The notes beneath the pieces were generated by a model. It saw nothing but the letters and a program-made list of their open reading frames with translations. It did not search any database and had not been told where the DNA came from. Source: Dendrobium chrysotoxum (Eukaryota; Streptophyta; Magnoliopsida; Asparagales; Orchidaceae). Taken from it: a DNA stretch of 64,000 nucleotides. The translations under genes and the position numbers were made by a program. Positions within the stretch are counted from its first letter, which is position 1. Each line of letters begins with the position of its first letter. Below, piece after piece: positions 1 through 10,840 of this stretch. Location: assembly GCA_019925795.1 (NCBI GenBank), contig CM034312.1, positions 25,881,914 to 25,945,913 of the forward strand. The letters are read 5' to 3'.

Positions 1-2454
1 ATTCTCAATTTTGTTGGTTATTCCTAATGCATACCAAAGATAAAACACTCTCAAAACTATAACAATTTACTCAAATAGTCAAAAACTCATTTAACCCTCA
101 AATCAAAACTTTTCGCTTGGATGGGGGTGGCGAATTCACAAGCCATCACTTCACGAAATTCCTTCAGACCATGGTATAACACATTAATTCAGATGTTTAT
201 ATGCCCTAGAACAAAATAGGTTGGCCGAACGCAATCACTGCCACCTACTAGACACAATCTACACACTCTTACATGCAGCTAATCTTCCTATGCATTTCTG
301 GGCTAAAGCCTTACTAACCTCAAACTACCTTATCAATCATCTACCTACCAAAGCATGTAACCTCCAAATCCCCTTTTAACAAATACATGACCATCCTCCC
401 ACATAGACTCATTTAAAAATATTTGGATGCTCATGCTTTCCTTGGCTCAAGCCTCTAAGCTCCAACGAACTCATACCATGCTCTCAAGAGTTTATTTTCC
501 TAGGCTACTCCACTTCCCACAAAGGCTATCGTTGCTCCAATCAACCAACTCAAAAAATCCACATATTGAGACACGTTGTCGTTCATGAACAAACCTTTCC
601 ATACATCTCACCCATACCTAACCAAACCAACATTAACTACTACTCCTCCAACAATATCAATTAAAACCCCTTCCTCAATAAACAACAGAACTCACATGTC
701 CTCTTCACGACAAACAATCCACCGATCCTCTTCCCCTTCAGAACTTCATATTTCAAAAAAAAATCATCCATCCGAGCTTCCACCCACTATACCCTCTCAT
801 CATTCTATTCATCCCATGCAAACAAGGCTCAAAGAAGGAAATCTCAAGCCCAAACCCATATTTGATCTATTAGCCACACCACAAATTCCATCCACACCAT
901 CAAGTTACACTCAAGCAGTTAAATTTCAACCTTGGACAACTGTAAGTCCACAAAATTTCTAGCAAATAAAAAACAAGGTACATGGTCTCTCATCCCTGCT
1001 CCACCCAATACACCAGTACTTAGATGTCGTTGGACCTACAAAACAAAACTTTGACCTGATGAACAGATTGAATAGTATAAAGCCCGATTAGTTGCTCAAG
1101 GCTTCACTCAAGTGTATATACTAAACTATAAGGAAACCTTTAGTTTAGTAGCAAAGGTGCCCACAACCAAGATTCTTCTCACCATTGCTCTACAAAGAAA
1201 TTGGTATGTTCTCTAATTCAATGTATCAAATGCCTTTCTACATGACGAACTTCAAGAAGATGTCTACATGAAATAACCTCCTGGCTTCATCGATTCTCAA
1301 TTTCCACACTACATCTGCAAGCTACATAAAGCCATATATAGGCTCCAAGGCAATGGTTCAATAAGTTTACATCATTCCTCCTCGACTTTGGATTTCACTT
1401 TAGCAAATCAGATCCTTCGCTGCTCATCTACTCACACACTCATATCTGGATGTACTTACTAATATACATATATAACCTGCTGCTTACCGTTAATCACCAA
1501 ACCATAATACAACAGTTCCTATTCAAGTTACAAGCAGCCTTCTCACTAAAATAGTTCAGTTTGGTCTCATTGTTTCTGGGCATTTAGGTCTGTAAAATAG
1601 CACAAGGATTCTTCTTACATCAAACCCATTTTGCCCATGACTTGCTCAAAACATCAGGCTTTGCTACTTGCACTCACGCCGATGTCACTTAAACCATCTC
1701 AATGTCAACTATCCGATCAACCATTCAACGATCCAAATCTATATCGTAAGCTAGTCAGCTCCTTACAGTATCTTACAATCATGCGGCCGAACATTGCATT
1801 TGCCACAAACCACATATGTCAACACATTGATAATTCAGAAAAAGTAAAAAAAAAATACATTGATAATCCTATAAATAAAGACTATCAATCTCTCAAGAGA
1901 GTACTCAAGTACATTTAAGGCACACACTGTTATGGTCTCCCTATTGTCTATAGTGATCTTCAACTCCACACTTATGTCGATGCGGACTGAGCAGCTGACT
2001 CCTCCAACAGAAAATCCATCACATGATTATGCACCTTTCAAGGGAAAATTCTAATATCATGGAGTGTTAAAAAGTAAGTCACCATTGCCAAATCCTCTAC
2101 AGAAGTAGAATACCAAGCATTGTCCTCAGCAACCTCCAATGTCATCTAGCTCAAAAGATTGGTAATTGAATTTCAGGAAGCACAAATGACAACAACAAAC
2201 ATTTTCTGTGATAACATGTCAACTATGGTGCTTGCAAATTAAACAATCCTATCTTTCATGCTAGGACTAAACATATAGAAATTGACTACCACTTCTTCAA
2301 TGAACATATCAAGGAAAATAAAATTGTAATTCTTCACATCAACTCGATTGATTAACCAGCTGACATACTAACAAAACCTTTCTCCTTCACTCACTTCCAA
2401 CATCTTTGGAACAAATTAACAATCCATTCCCTGGATACTTATTTTGTGGGGGGT
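1..2454 (+). pseudogene. Ty1/copia pol remnant (integrase, RT, RNase H)
   Basis: This is the decayed polyprotein of a Ty1/copia LTR retrotransposon, entering the window already inside integrase. Around 120-360 the reading matches integrase (DGGGEF, then NRLAERN and HFWAKALLTSNYLINHLPTKA). Around 970-1370 reverse transcriptase can be read (RCRWTYK, KARLVAQGFTQ, then the QEDVYMK..PPGF block). The 1631-1918 stretch carries the RT C-terminal connection (LYRKLVSSLQYLT..RPNIAFATNHICQ). RNase H follows at about 1970-2350 (SSTEVEYQALSSATS). Many stops and frame changes interrupt it, for example in VLNYKE and after VYMK, so it cannot be expressed as a whole. It leads directly into a 3' LTR, which fixes the orientation. 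The lineage within copia is not assigned. Confidence 0.85.
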
Positions 2455-2760
2455 TGTTAGCACACACAGATTACTAACCGCAGCATCTGGCCCACGGCTC
2501 ATTGTGGACCACCTACCTTTCATTTTCGCAACTCATGTTACTACTCCACCTCCTCTGCAATCGCAGACTGCTACCAATGGCAGCTCTGACATTCTTCACC
2601 TAACCTATCTCTTATATCTCTATATATTCCCAAACTCTGTAATGACTGTATCAATGAAATACTGATGCTACAATTACAAAATAAAGCTTATATGTTTTAT
2701 TCTCTTCTTCCTCTAACCTCATTGCAGGTCTCTCTTTAATTAGCTGCTCAATGGTCTAGT
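2455..2760 (+). repeat. 3' LTR of the copia remnant (end approximate)
   Basis: The G-rich run GTGGGGGGT just before 2455 is a polypurine tract, and the sequence then begins TGTTAGCACACACAG, a typical copia LTR start. RNase H ends immediately upstream. The right end is uncertain: a CA at 2725-2726 is one candidate, and the similarity to LTR sequence fades by about 2760. The 5' LTR lies outside the window, so the ends cannot be checked by pairing. Confidence 0.6.
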
Positions 2761-3195
2761 ACACGATGATGCGTAAGGATTGAGTAGTAAATGTTAGGGT
2801 TTTTTAAAAAATAATAAACTAATTACAACTTGTAAGCTAGAAAACCTAGAGGTGGCACAAGTCCTTAGTGCTCCCACTTTGGCTCTGCATATGGCTAGTG
2901 TTGGATTCAAATATGTCCATGGGTAATGGCCAGATCTTACTCCACTTACAAAGATCACAACATAATAGTAGATAAAGAGATAGAAAGAAAAGAATTAGAT
3001 AGGGAGAAAGAGATAGATTATAATGATTGTATTATTAAATCCTTGTTTTGCTCTTGAAATTGTCCTATGACCTTTTATTTATAGGATTGTGAGGTTACAA
3101 GAAAAGCTATATAAAAGACATTCATTACATAAAGCATGTAACCCCAAAAAGTATGTAATTAAAAAAAATTATACACACACACACAGATAGTTGAC
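2761..3195. other. intergenic, no gene recognised
   Basis: No open frame of interest is visible. The stretch 2990-3130 has a TATATAAAAG-like box (about 3109) and could be part of another old LTR. A short (AC)n run lies at about 3172-3185. Confidence 0.4.
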
Positions 3196-3395
3196 ACATG
3201 GGCGGTCACTAGTTGAGTGGGCTTGCCAAGTGATGAGTGTAGTCAGCCGAGTGATGAGTGGCATGTGTAGTCATACAAAGTGACAAGTTTTGAGTGTAGA
3301 TATGCTTAGTGATGAGTGGCCATGTCGAGTGATAATTGACAAGTGTAATTGCATCGAGTGACGAGTGGTGACTATAGATCCGTCGAGTGAAAGAG
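3196..3395. repeat. degenerate GAGTGATGAGTG minisatellite
   Basis: Variants of GTCGAGTGATGAGTGGC recur roughly every 20-40 bp over 200 bp, with units such as GAGTGATGAGTG, CGAGTGATAATTG and CGAGTGACGAGTGG. This is a decayed tandem array with no coding content. Confidence 0.55.
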
Positions 3396-3403
3396 TAAAC
3401 TTA

Positions 3404-3523
3404 GGCTTCATTTGGGACATCTTTCTTATTGCTTCTTAAAGCAGCTTTCTAGTATACAAATTTTAATTTTTGTACTATAAAGCTACTTTAAGAAGTAGTA
3501 AGAAAGCCATCCCGAATGAAGCC
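3404..3523. mobile_element. Tourist-like MITE, copy 1 (TTA target duplication)
   Basis: A 120-bp foldback element starts GGCTTCATTTGGGACA and ends with the matching inverted arm CATCCCGAATGAAGCC. The two arms pair over almost the whole length (CTTCTTAAAGCAGC against GCTACTTTAAGAAG). Direct TTA duplications flank it at 3401-3403 and 3524-3526. A 3-bp TTA duplication and a GGC..TTTGG terminus are typical of PIF/Harbinger-derived Tourist MITEs. It has no coding capacity. Confidence 0.8.
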
Positions 3524-3526
3524 TTA

Positions 3527-3911
3527 AGATCAAGATTCCTTAATAAATATGATCAAGCATTCTTAATTTTTTAGCTAAGAAAAAATGGAATAGGAAACTT
3601 AATATGAAGATTGCCTATTGATCAATCTCCCATTTAAATTTTAATATTATATAAGGTGTCACTTAATGTGAGAAAACTATGCAACATTATGTAATTGAGA
3701 ATAGAGGTGTAAAAAAAGCTCGTTGTTTGCGAACAACTAGTGTTTGGCTTGATAAAAAGCCCGTGTTCGGCTCATTCGTTAATCAAACAAGCCAAACACA
3801 AAAAGATATTTTGAGATCAAATTTAAATGAGGTGAGAATGGACAAGGTTTCAATCATGTTCAAATCATATACAATTCAAATAATTTCTTAATTATATACA
3901 CACACACATAC
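3527..3911. other. intergenic with a foldback sequence at 3740-3799
   Basis: The only structure is an inverted repeat, GTGTTTGGCTTG (3740-3751) against CAAGCCAAACAC (3788-3799), next to a smaller palindrome GTTGTTTGCGAACAAC. Similar foldback sequences are common in plant intergenic DNA. No gene is visible. Confidence 0.5.
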
Positions 3912-6795
3912 AAAACAACAACAACAATATCAAGGCTTTATTCCACTACGTGGGGTCAGCTACATGAATCATTTTTTTTTATTTTGTCATGTTAAGAGTC
4001 AAATTCTCATTTAAATTAAAAAAAAAAGAAATTTCTAATATTTTCTAGCCAAGTCTTTTTAGGTCTACCACTATCTTTCTTAACATAGGAAAAATCTAAT
4101 ACATATACTCTCCTAACTGGGTCATCGGAAGGTTGATGTTTTATGTGACCAAACCATCAAAGGCAACTCTCTAATCTTATCTGCCATAAGAGCTACTCTA
4201 ACCATTTCATGTATATAATCATTTCACATTCTATCTCTAAAAGTTATGCCAGTCATCCACCTGAGCATCCTCATCTCTGCAACACTCAACTTAGTTTTAT
4301 GCATCTCTTTTAATGGCCAACATTCTATGGCATATGGCATCGCAAATTTGACCACCATCTTATAGAATTTTCTCTTTAGTTTGAGAGGTGTACTTCTATC
4401 ACATAACAAGCCTGCTGCATTTCCCCACTTTAACCATCCAACATGAATTCTACTAATAATATCCTCATCTATTTCACCATTACTTTGAACAATAGACCTG
4501 AGATATCTAATACATGTACTATTTTTAATGACTTGATCGCTTAAAGCCATAGTCACTCACTAGAGCTATTACTATTAAAATTACACTCCATACATTCTAT
4601 TTTATATTTACTCAAACAAAAACCTTTAGGCTATATAGTTCAAGTTTAGCTTCAACTCCCTCTCTAGACTTATCAACAAAAAGAACATCATTAACAAAAA
4701 CCATACACTAGGATTCATCCTCTTATAAATATCTAGTAAGAACATCCATAACTAGAAAAAAAAAGACATGCTTAAGGTTGATCCTTGAAGTAATCCAACT
4801 GAAAAAAGAAAATACTTGGTCAAACCATCTTGTGTTTGAACGTAAGTAGCAGCTCCTACATACATATCCTTAATGACTTGAATATAAGCATTTTTAATCC
4901 CTTATTTCTTAGAACACTCTAGAGCATTTCTCTTAAAAGTTTATCTTATGGTTTCTCTAGATCCTCCTTATTTTCTCTATACTTCTCCATCAAATCTCTC
5001 AATAAATGTATATCTTCCATATTAAACCTACCAGGCATAAATCCAAATTAATTTTGAAAAATATTAGTATTACATCGTAACATATGCTCAATAACTCTCT
5101 CCCCTAGTTTTAAAGTATGACACATTAACTTAATCCCTCTATAATTTGTACACTCTTATGCCTAACCTTTATTCTTTAAAATAGGAATCAACACACTCCT
5201 CCATATATTTGTCATCTTTTCAGTCTTCAAAATAATATTGAAAAATTTTGTAAGACAAAAAATTCCTTCATCTCCTAAGTATTTCCATACCTCTATTGGA
5301 ATATCACCAGGTCCAACAGCTTTTTTTTGCTTCATTTTCTTTAAAGTCTCTCTAACTTTGATTTTACTAGTATAATGATAAAAATAAAAAAAATCTCTAT
5401 TTTCATTTAGGGTGCTAAGGTTACTAAAGTAAATCATATTCTAACAATCTTCATTGAATAGTTTATCAAAATTTCTCATCCAGCTATATTGAATATCTTA
5501 TAATAATAAAAACATGTTTTGATTTTCATCCTTAATGCACTTCAGTTGAACTAAATCCTTATATCTCATATCTCATAGCTTTGCTAACTTATAAATACAT
5601 CTTTCACCTTTCTTAGTATCTAATATGTTATATAAATTCTTAAAAGTTAAATTATTTACATCACATATTGCTTTCTTAGACTCCTTATGGGCCCCTATAT
5701 ATTATTTCCAATTTCTTGAGCTTTTATATCTAAACCAATTTTTATAATAAAACTTCTTATTTTTTGATCTTTTCTTGAACATTTTGATTTTACCATCAAC
5801 TATTTTTACTAATAGAGGTTTTTCCTTTTGATACCCCAAGCATATACGTTGTAATATTCTTGATATCATTTGTTATTTTTTCTCACATAATATTAGCTTC
5901 CTCATGCATAGTCAAAATCATAAGATCTTAAATCTTACTCTTAAATATTTTTATTAATATTCTTTAAATACCCATATCTAATCTTAGGATAATATTTTAT
6001 CTTATTTTTCATATTTCGCCAATTCATCTTAAAGTCCAAAACTAATAAGCAATGTTGGGTATATAAAATTTTACTCGAAATAACTTTATAATCTTTGCAA
6101 TATAAATGATCTATTTTTCTTATAAAAAATAAATAATATGAATTTTCACAATATCCATTCTTATAAGTGATGAGATGCTCCTTTATTTTCTTAAAAAGGG
6201 TATTAGAAATTACAAAATAATAAGTTAGTGTAAAATTTAATATGGTCAGCACCTTCATTTGTCATTTCAAAATTCAAATTCATAGTCATCATGAATGCTT
6301 TCAAAATCTTCTATAACTCTACCAACATGTTCATTTAAATCTCCTCCAATAAAAAATCTTTCTTGAAGAGATATCCTTTAAATTAATTTTTTAAGTTATT
6401 TCAAAATTTTAATTTTGAACACATATCTAAGAGGTATCCTTTAAATTAGCAATTAAGTTTTCTAAGCATTTATAGTATTAATAATCTTAACATCAGTAAC
6501 AATCTTTAAAACTATAATTCTATATCTAATTCTATTAATTTCTACAATATTATCTTTCAAACTCTTATATATAATCACACCTATACCATTTATAGTACAA
6601 CTCTTACTAAATATCATAGTTTAAATACTACACTATCAATCTCCTTAGCCTTCTCTCCAACTCATTTAATTTCATGAATGCATAGAATAATCTTCCTATT
6701 AATCATAATATCTATTAATTTCATTATTATTTTTTTGTTAAAAAAAATCTTCTTCCTTTTGGAAATTACTTCATTCTATCAACTTTATATGAATG
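3912..6795 (-). mobile_element. RTE-type LINE, long but decayed
   Basis: A non-LTR retrotransposon lies in reverse orientation. Reading the minus strand from about 6795, an endonuclease start is seen (MELIDIMINRKI..CIHEIK, then VGEKAKEID). The reverse-transcriptase N-terminal block follows (5437-5162: KAVGPGDIPIEVWKYLGD). A catalytic box appears decayed to FVND near 4685. The C-terminal region lies at 4556-4224 (KMVVKFAMPYAIECWPLKEMH..VAEMRMLRWMTG). The 3' end is a short (TTG)n tail, seen as ACAACAACAACAA at 3914-3926, as expected for RTE elements, which end in simple repeats instead of poly(A). Frameshifts and stops make it non-functional. No target duplication was found. Confidence 0.8.
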
Positions 6796-6929
6796 AAAGT
6801 TCCAACTATTGAAGGAAATTTATCATTTTCTTTTTTTGGAGTTTTGTAGGAACCTCTTAAAAATATACTTTTTTTAAGAAGAACGTTAGTGCTATAACTA
6901 CTGTAAGTAGCAATTTTTTAATTTGGTAA

Positions 6930-7061
6930 TGTCACAGCTCACCTTGAATCTATTGGTTGAGAGCTTTGACTATCAATCAAAAGATCTTGGATTCGAAGCT
7001 TGTATATGCGATGTACATATGAGTTTGCCTTAATTGACCTAAATGTCCCAAAAAAAAAAAA
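6930..7061 (+). mobile_element. tRNA-derived SINE candidate
   Basis: The stretch holds a tRNA-like internal promoter: TTGGTTGAGAGC (6953-6964) fits an A box and GGATTCGAAGC (6989-6999) fits a B box, at normal tRNA spacing. It ends in a run of A residues at about 7050-7061. Those features together suggest a SINE. No clear target duplication was found, so it remains a candidate. Confidence 0.45.
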
Positions 7062-7388
7062 TGTTAACGTCCATTTCAAGGTAGAAAACAAACGCTACAA
7101 TTCTACCTAACTACTCCACAAAAACTAATAATAATAACAAAGAATAAAAACGCAAGCAGAGCCACCTTTTACAGCAATAGTAGAAGCAACAACATAGTAA
7201 TATACTAATTGATGTCAGAAGAAGAGTTATAATTAAACCAGCACAGCACTAGAAATACATTCAGTCTTTGTTTAGACCCTTGAAATTTGAGCACAAGGAA
7301 ATATATTATTAGACTGTTATTTAATTATCTTTGCCTTAATTCCAAACAAAGCCTAAAGTTACAGACTTCAAAACCATTCGCAATTGGA
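7062..7388. other. intergenic, nothing recognised
   Basis: AT-rich sequence without a supported gene. Short open frames at 7287-7591 run into the inverted-repeat element and are chance readings on both strands. Confidence 0.4.
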
Positions 7389-7521
7389 GAGATTAGTACG
7401 TGCGGAGTCCGGATCGGTACGGGCACAGTGTGCACAGTAATTGCGGTTTACTGCGTTTTTACTACGTACACTTACAGAATCCAGACAGTTCTCCAGTCCG
7501 AACTCCGCACGTAATAATCTC
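7389..7521. mobile_element. 133-bp terminal inverted repeat element, unclassified
   Basis: The sequence begins GAGATTAGTACGTGCGGAGT and ends with the near-perfect complement, ACTCCGCACGTAATAATCTC; the arms match at 24 of 26 positions. It is much more GC-rich than its surroundings. It looks like a small non-autonomous DNA transposon. Part of the outer match (GAGATTA/TAATCTC) may belong to the target; a TA duplication would fit mariner-type elements, but the ends are ambiguous. Confidence 0.6.
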
Positions 7522-8008
7522 ACTTGTAATTGAAGCATTCTTTGCATTGATAGAAACAATCCATATAGGGCCTTTGCAGCATGGCCGCTAACTCAAAGAA
7601 AAACATGGCCAAGTTATTTATTCTCCTAATATAATTTGATTTACTGACTAATGCAATCCACTATTGTGAGTCATACATATTAAGTGAGCAAAAGTTTGAT
7701 AAGTTCAGAGGGAAAGAAGCCATATCATTTCAGAGTGGTTGAGGCATATATGCGTAGCACAAATGTTATCTCAAAGTAGGTTTAATGATAAGGCTCAAAC
7801 CACTCCAGCAAGTAAATTAAACAAATTTCTGTTACATCAGCGTAGTAAAGTCGATAGCTACCCAGGTTGAGAGCATTGTTTGAGCACCCGCAGATATTTC
7901 AAGAAAAAATAAAGTGACTTACACATGATATCAGTAGCCTGGAGAGACCATCTGTTTTTAGGAAAGATACAATTTCTTATCGCACCTATGTATTAAAAAT
8001 TGAGAGGC
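7522..8008. other. intergenic, nothing recognised
   Basis: AT-rich sequence with no gene, RNA or repeat that I can support. Confidence 0.4.
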
Positions 8009-8011
8009 TTA

Positions 8012-8218
8012 GACTTCATTTGAGACAGCTTTCTTACTGCTTCTTAAAATAAAATTTTAACATAAAAATTAAAATTTTTGTATTAAAAAACTATTTTAAG
8101 AAGCAGTAAAAAAGCCTTCCCGACAACTTTCGACTATTATTTTTTTCTTATTTTCAAGAGATTTTTAAATTAAAAAACTGCTTTACAAATTAGTAAGAAA
8201 GCCATTTCAAACGAAGCC
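8012..8218. mobile_element. Tourist-like MITE, copy 2, with duplicated 3' arm
   Basis: It belongs to the same family as the element at 3404-3523: it starts GACTTCATTTGAGACAGC, ends CCATTTCAAACGAAGCC, and is flanked by TTA at 8009-8011 and 8219-8221. It is 207 bp instead of about 120 bp. A first 3' arm (AAGAAGCAGTAAAAAAGCC at about 8099-8117) is followed by extra sequence and then a second 3' arm. Confidence 0.75.
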
Positions 8219-8221
8219 TTA

Positions 8222-8705
8222 GGATCCAACTTTTATCCATTTGGGAACTTTTTTTATAGCTTTGCTTTCCTGATAATCATCACATATCTATTTGCTAATT
8301 CATTTTCTACGATGAAAAGCTATGTTTTCTAATCAAATAGGTTAAACTATAGTTGCTACAAAAAAAGTTTTTGTCATATATTTTACTATGAACTTCTAAT
8401 TTTTTTTTTCTTGCAAAAATTTATGATTAAAAGTTATAAATAATTACAACTGTCTGCATCTATCTATAAAAATAGTTGCAAAACAACTATGAGAAATTTT
8501 TTTTAAAGTTATTATAAGTATTATAAATTTTTTCCCTTCTGAAAAAATTGAACAACTTTCTTTCATCTATCAGGTTTTAGCAGATCCAATTATAAATAAT
8601 TACTTCTCACAACAAAAAATTTTAAAAAACCAGATGGAGTTTATAGTTAAATAAAATTGTTGCAACTTTGTTAAGCAAAGCTATAAAAAATAATCCCACA
8701 CAGAC
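8222..8705. other. AT-rich spacer between MITEs
   Basis: Very AT-rich sequence with poly-T and poly-A runs. No gene is visible. Confidence 0.4.
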
Positions 8706-8708
8706 TTA

Positions 8709-8828
8709 GGCTTCGTTTGGGACGGCTTTCTTATTGTTTTTTAAAGCGGCTTTCTAATATAAAAATTTTAATTTTTGTACTAAAAAGCTGTTTTAAGAAA
8801 CAATAAAAAAGCTGTCCCAAACGAACCC
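8709..8828. mobile_element. Tourist-like MITE, copy 3
   Basis: A 120-bp copy starts GGCTTCGTTTGGGACGGC and ends GCTGTCCCAAACGAACCC. It is flanked by TTA at 8706-8708 and 8829-8831. It is the best preserved member of the family and has the same length as copy 1. Confidence 0.85.
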
Positions 8829-8901
8829 TTAATTTCTTAACTTTGGAATTGTAGGATGGTAGAACCTTCATTTCTTGCCCTGGAATAAATAGAGAGATTT
8901 A

Positions 8902-9032
8902 GGCTTCGTTTGGGACGGCTTTTTTACTGTTTTTTGAAGCAATTTTTTAATATAAAAATATCTTAAACTAAAAAAATTTATACTAAAAAAATGCTTTAAA
9001 AAAATAGTAAAAAAGGCGTCCCAAAAAAAGCC
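8902..9032. mobile_element. Tourist-like MITE, copy 4
   Basis: A 131-bp copy starts GGCTTCGTTTGGGACGGC and ends GGCGTCCCAAAAAAAGCC. It is flanked by TTA at 8899-8901 and 9033-9035. It lies only 70 bp from copy 3 and in the same orientation by terminal sequence. Confidence 0.8.
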
Positions 9033-9035
9033 TTA

Positions 9036-9748
9036 GAGCCATAGAGATTAACCAACAAAATGACAGCCAAGAAAGAGATGAATAATGATTTCCATGTAAG
9101 CTTTAGTTGGTTCCTTTGTCTGTACAATGCATAACTTTACTAATTCAGTAGATACTTCTATATCCAAACAGATTATTTTTATTTTATTTGGACAGTTTGA
9201 GCGATTCGAGCGTAGATCACTTGGGAGAAAATTTTTCTTTCAACCAATAAGCCACAGCTCGGTCCTATCCAAACAGATTTAAAATTACTGTTCTACAGAA
9301 GCTGCAGTTTATAAAGCTTATCAATTAGGTGAAATAAGGCAGCATAATTAAATAGATATTAGCTTGCTGACTATAAGATAGTTAAAAAAACTCTTTGCTG
9401 GCAAACATTAGGCATCTGATTAGATATAAATTATGCAAACTACAGGAAACTAACCATTTGATTATTATTCAATAATAACCAAAATGAGCATAAATTCTCA
9501 TTTAAAATAAAGAAATAATACACCCTGATGCCAATAGCTATACCTGTTGGCCTAATCTCATAGAGAAGGTTACCATTTCATTTTCTCAACCTCTTATTAC
9601 CAAACCCACCTCAACCAAAACATCTAAAAAATAGTCAAATTTGCAAGTCTTGTTCATCTCTCATAATCTTCTATAAGAAACGGTATGGCCAAACAAAAAT
9701 CTCCTCCAGCTCTCAAAGCTTCCTTCCTATCCTTCAAATATAGGAAAA
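9036..9748. other. upstream region of the small gene
   Basis: No coding sequence. TATCCAAACAGATT occurs twice (about 9160 and 9268), about 108 bp apart. The last 100-200 bp probably hold the promoter and 5' untranslated region of the gene starting at 9749. No convincing TATA box was singled out. Confidence 0.4.
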
Positions 9749-10114
9749 ATGGAGGGAATAATTCCGCTACTGTACAAGGTAATCAGAAGAAAGAAGAGTT
9801 ACCCCCAATACAATTCTCTCTCAACAGGTGCAGCCATTTTGGGAGACTCTGAAAGATTCAATGGCAATGGCTACGGTTTTCTCACACCACCTCCAGAGAT
9901 GCTAAGAACGCTGTTGGAAGAGCCTAGGAGTGGTGGCTTCCACACAACGCAATCAGATAAGATTGGAAGACTGGGGAAAGATAGTCAGCGACTCAGAAGG
10001 CACACTTCCCTTCAAGAACACCAAGGCGAGAACAAATCTCACCCTGCAAAAAAATTTTGGAGTTTGAAATCGAAATCACAGAGCAGCCGCCTGCGACAGC
10101 AGGTTGTAGATTAG
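9749..10114 (+). CDS. small plant-specific protein of unknown function
   Basis: A complete 121-codon frame. I recognise the N-terminus, MEGIIPLLYKVI, as the type of start found in a group of short uncharacterised plant proteins, but I know no function for them. The protein is basic and hydrophilic, especially after residue 70, with no membrane segment or signal peptide apparent. The middle (about residues 36-60) has Gly/Pro-containing sequence, GYGFLTPPPEMLRTLLEEP. The start is chosen because the ATG sits in a favourable context (AAAATGG) and the family-like sequence begins there. Codon use and base composition are less AT-biased than the surrounding DNA, which supports real coding. An expressed intron cannot be excluded. 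Four MITEs lie upstream, the nearest ending about 700 bp away. Confidence 0.6.
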   Translation: MEGIIPLLYKVIRRKKSYPQYNSLSTGAAILGDSERFNGNGYGFLTPPPEMLRTLLEEPRSGGFHTTQSDKIGRLGKDSQRLRRHTSLQEHQGENKSHPAKKFWSLKSKSQSSRLRQQVVD

Positions 10115-10609
10115 TTTCATCCAGTTCATGGTGAAAGGAAGAAGCTGTGTTGGCTGCTTTTACGAGTATGGTTTGAGCAAGATGTTTAACAAATAATTTC
10201 GTTTTCCATATAATAGAAAGTTATAAATCTCTCCATTGCTTTCAGCAAGTTAATAGCTGATTGTGGATTTGTAGAAGATGCTGCTAACATTAGTTAGCTA
10301 GATTTTGTTCCATGTTGAGTCGATTTTCTATATTTGACTGCATCGTCATACATGGCATCATAAAGTTACGAATAACTGAATATAGAAGAGATCAGTACAT
10401 AAGATTTCCTTTTCGTTCAACGTACTTATAGTCCTATAAAAACAAATTGCAAAAGTTTGAACACATTGACTACAGTGTCGTTTCATTGAAAAGGTGTAGA
10501 AAATGGTTTCAGGGGAGACAAGGATGATTTTGCTGCCAGCTCTCAAAGGTGTAGAAACGCAATCACATTAGACATAACAAGGATAAATCTCATTCATATT
10601 AAGATGGGG
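10115..10609. other. 3' flank of the small gene
   Basis: Probably the 3' untranslated region followed by intergenic DNA. A minus-strand open frame at 10358-10546 has no family resemblance and is not called. Confidence 0.4.
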
Positions 10610-10840
10610 AGATAATTTTCTCACAAATTTTAATTACAAAGTCAAGATCAACTATTTGTATTTTTTGTGTTTTTCAACGCATTCCTAAAAAAATTACAAA
10701 CCTCAATAAATATATTACCTATAAACCTACTGCCATCTACCTGATTTTTATAAGTTTGCTACTTACTACCTCTATGAATTATATAAAGAGATGGTTGCAT
10801 GATATTGAGATGCATTTCTCATTCTTCGTCTTTTTTTCAA
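10610..10840 (+). repeat. LTR-like promoter fragment, copy 1
   Basis: This stretch is similar along its length to 20744-20970: the two share TACAAAC/TACAAAT..ATATTACCTA, a CCATCT..ATTTTTATAA block, and a TATA segment (TTATATAAAGAGATGGTTGCAT here, ATTATAAAAGGAGACAGTTGCAT there) followed by ATTGA.GCA. A dispersed copy with a TATA box suggests the U3/R part of an LTR. No coding sequence is present. Confidence 0.5.

Noticed and set aside
6953..6999. Functional tRNA gene
   Set aside because: The A- and B-box-like sequences do not sit in a complete cloverleaf with paired acceptor ends; a SINE explains them better.
9160..9281. SINE bounded by TATCCAAACAGATT repeats
   Set aside because: No poly(A) tail or convincing A/B boxes between the repeats.
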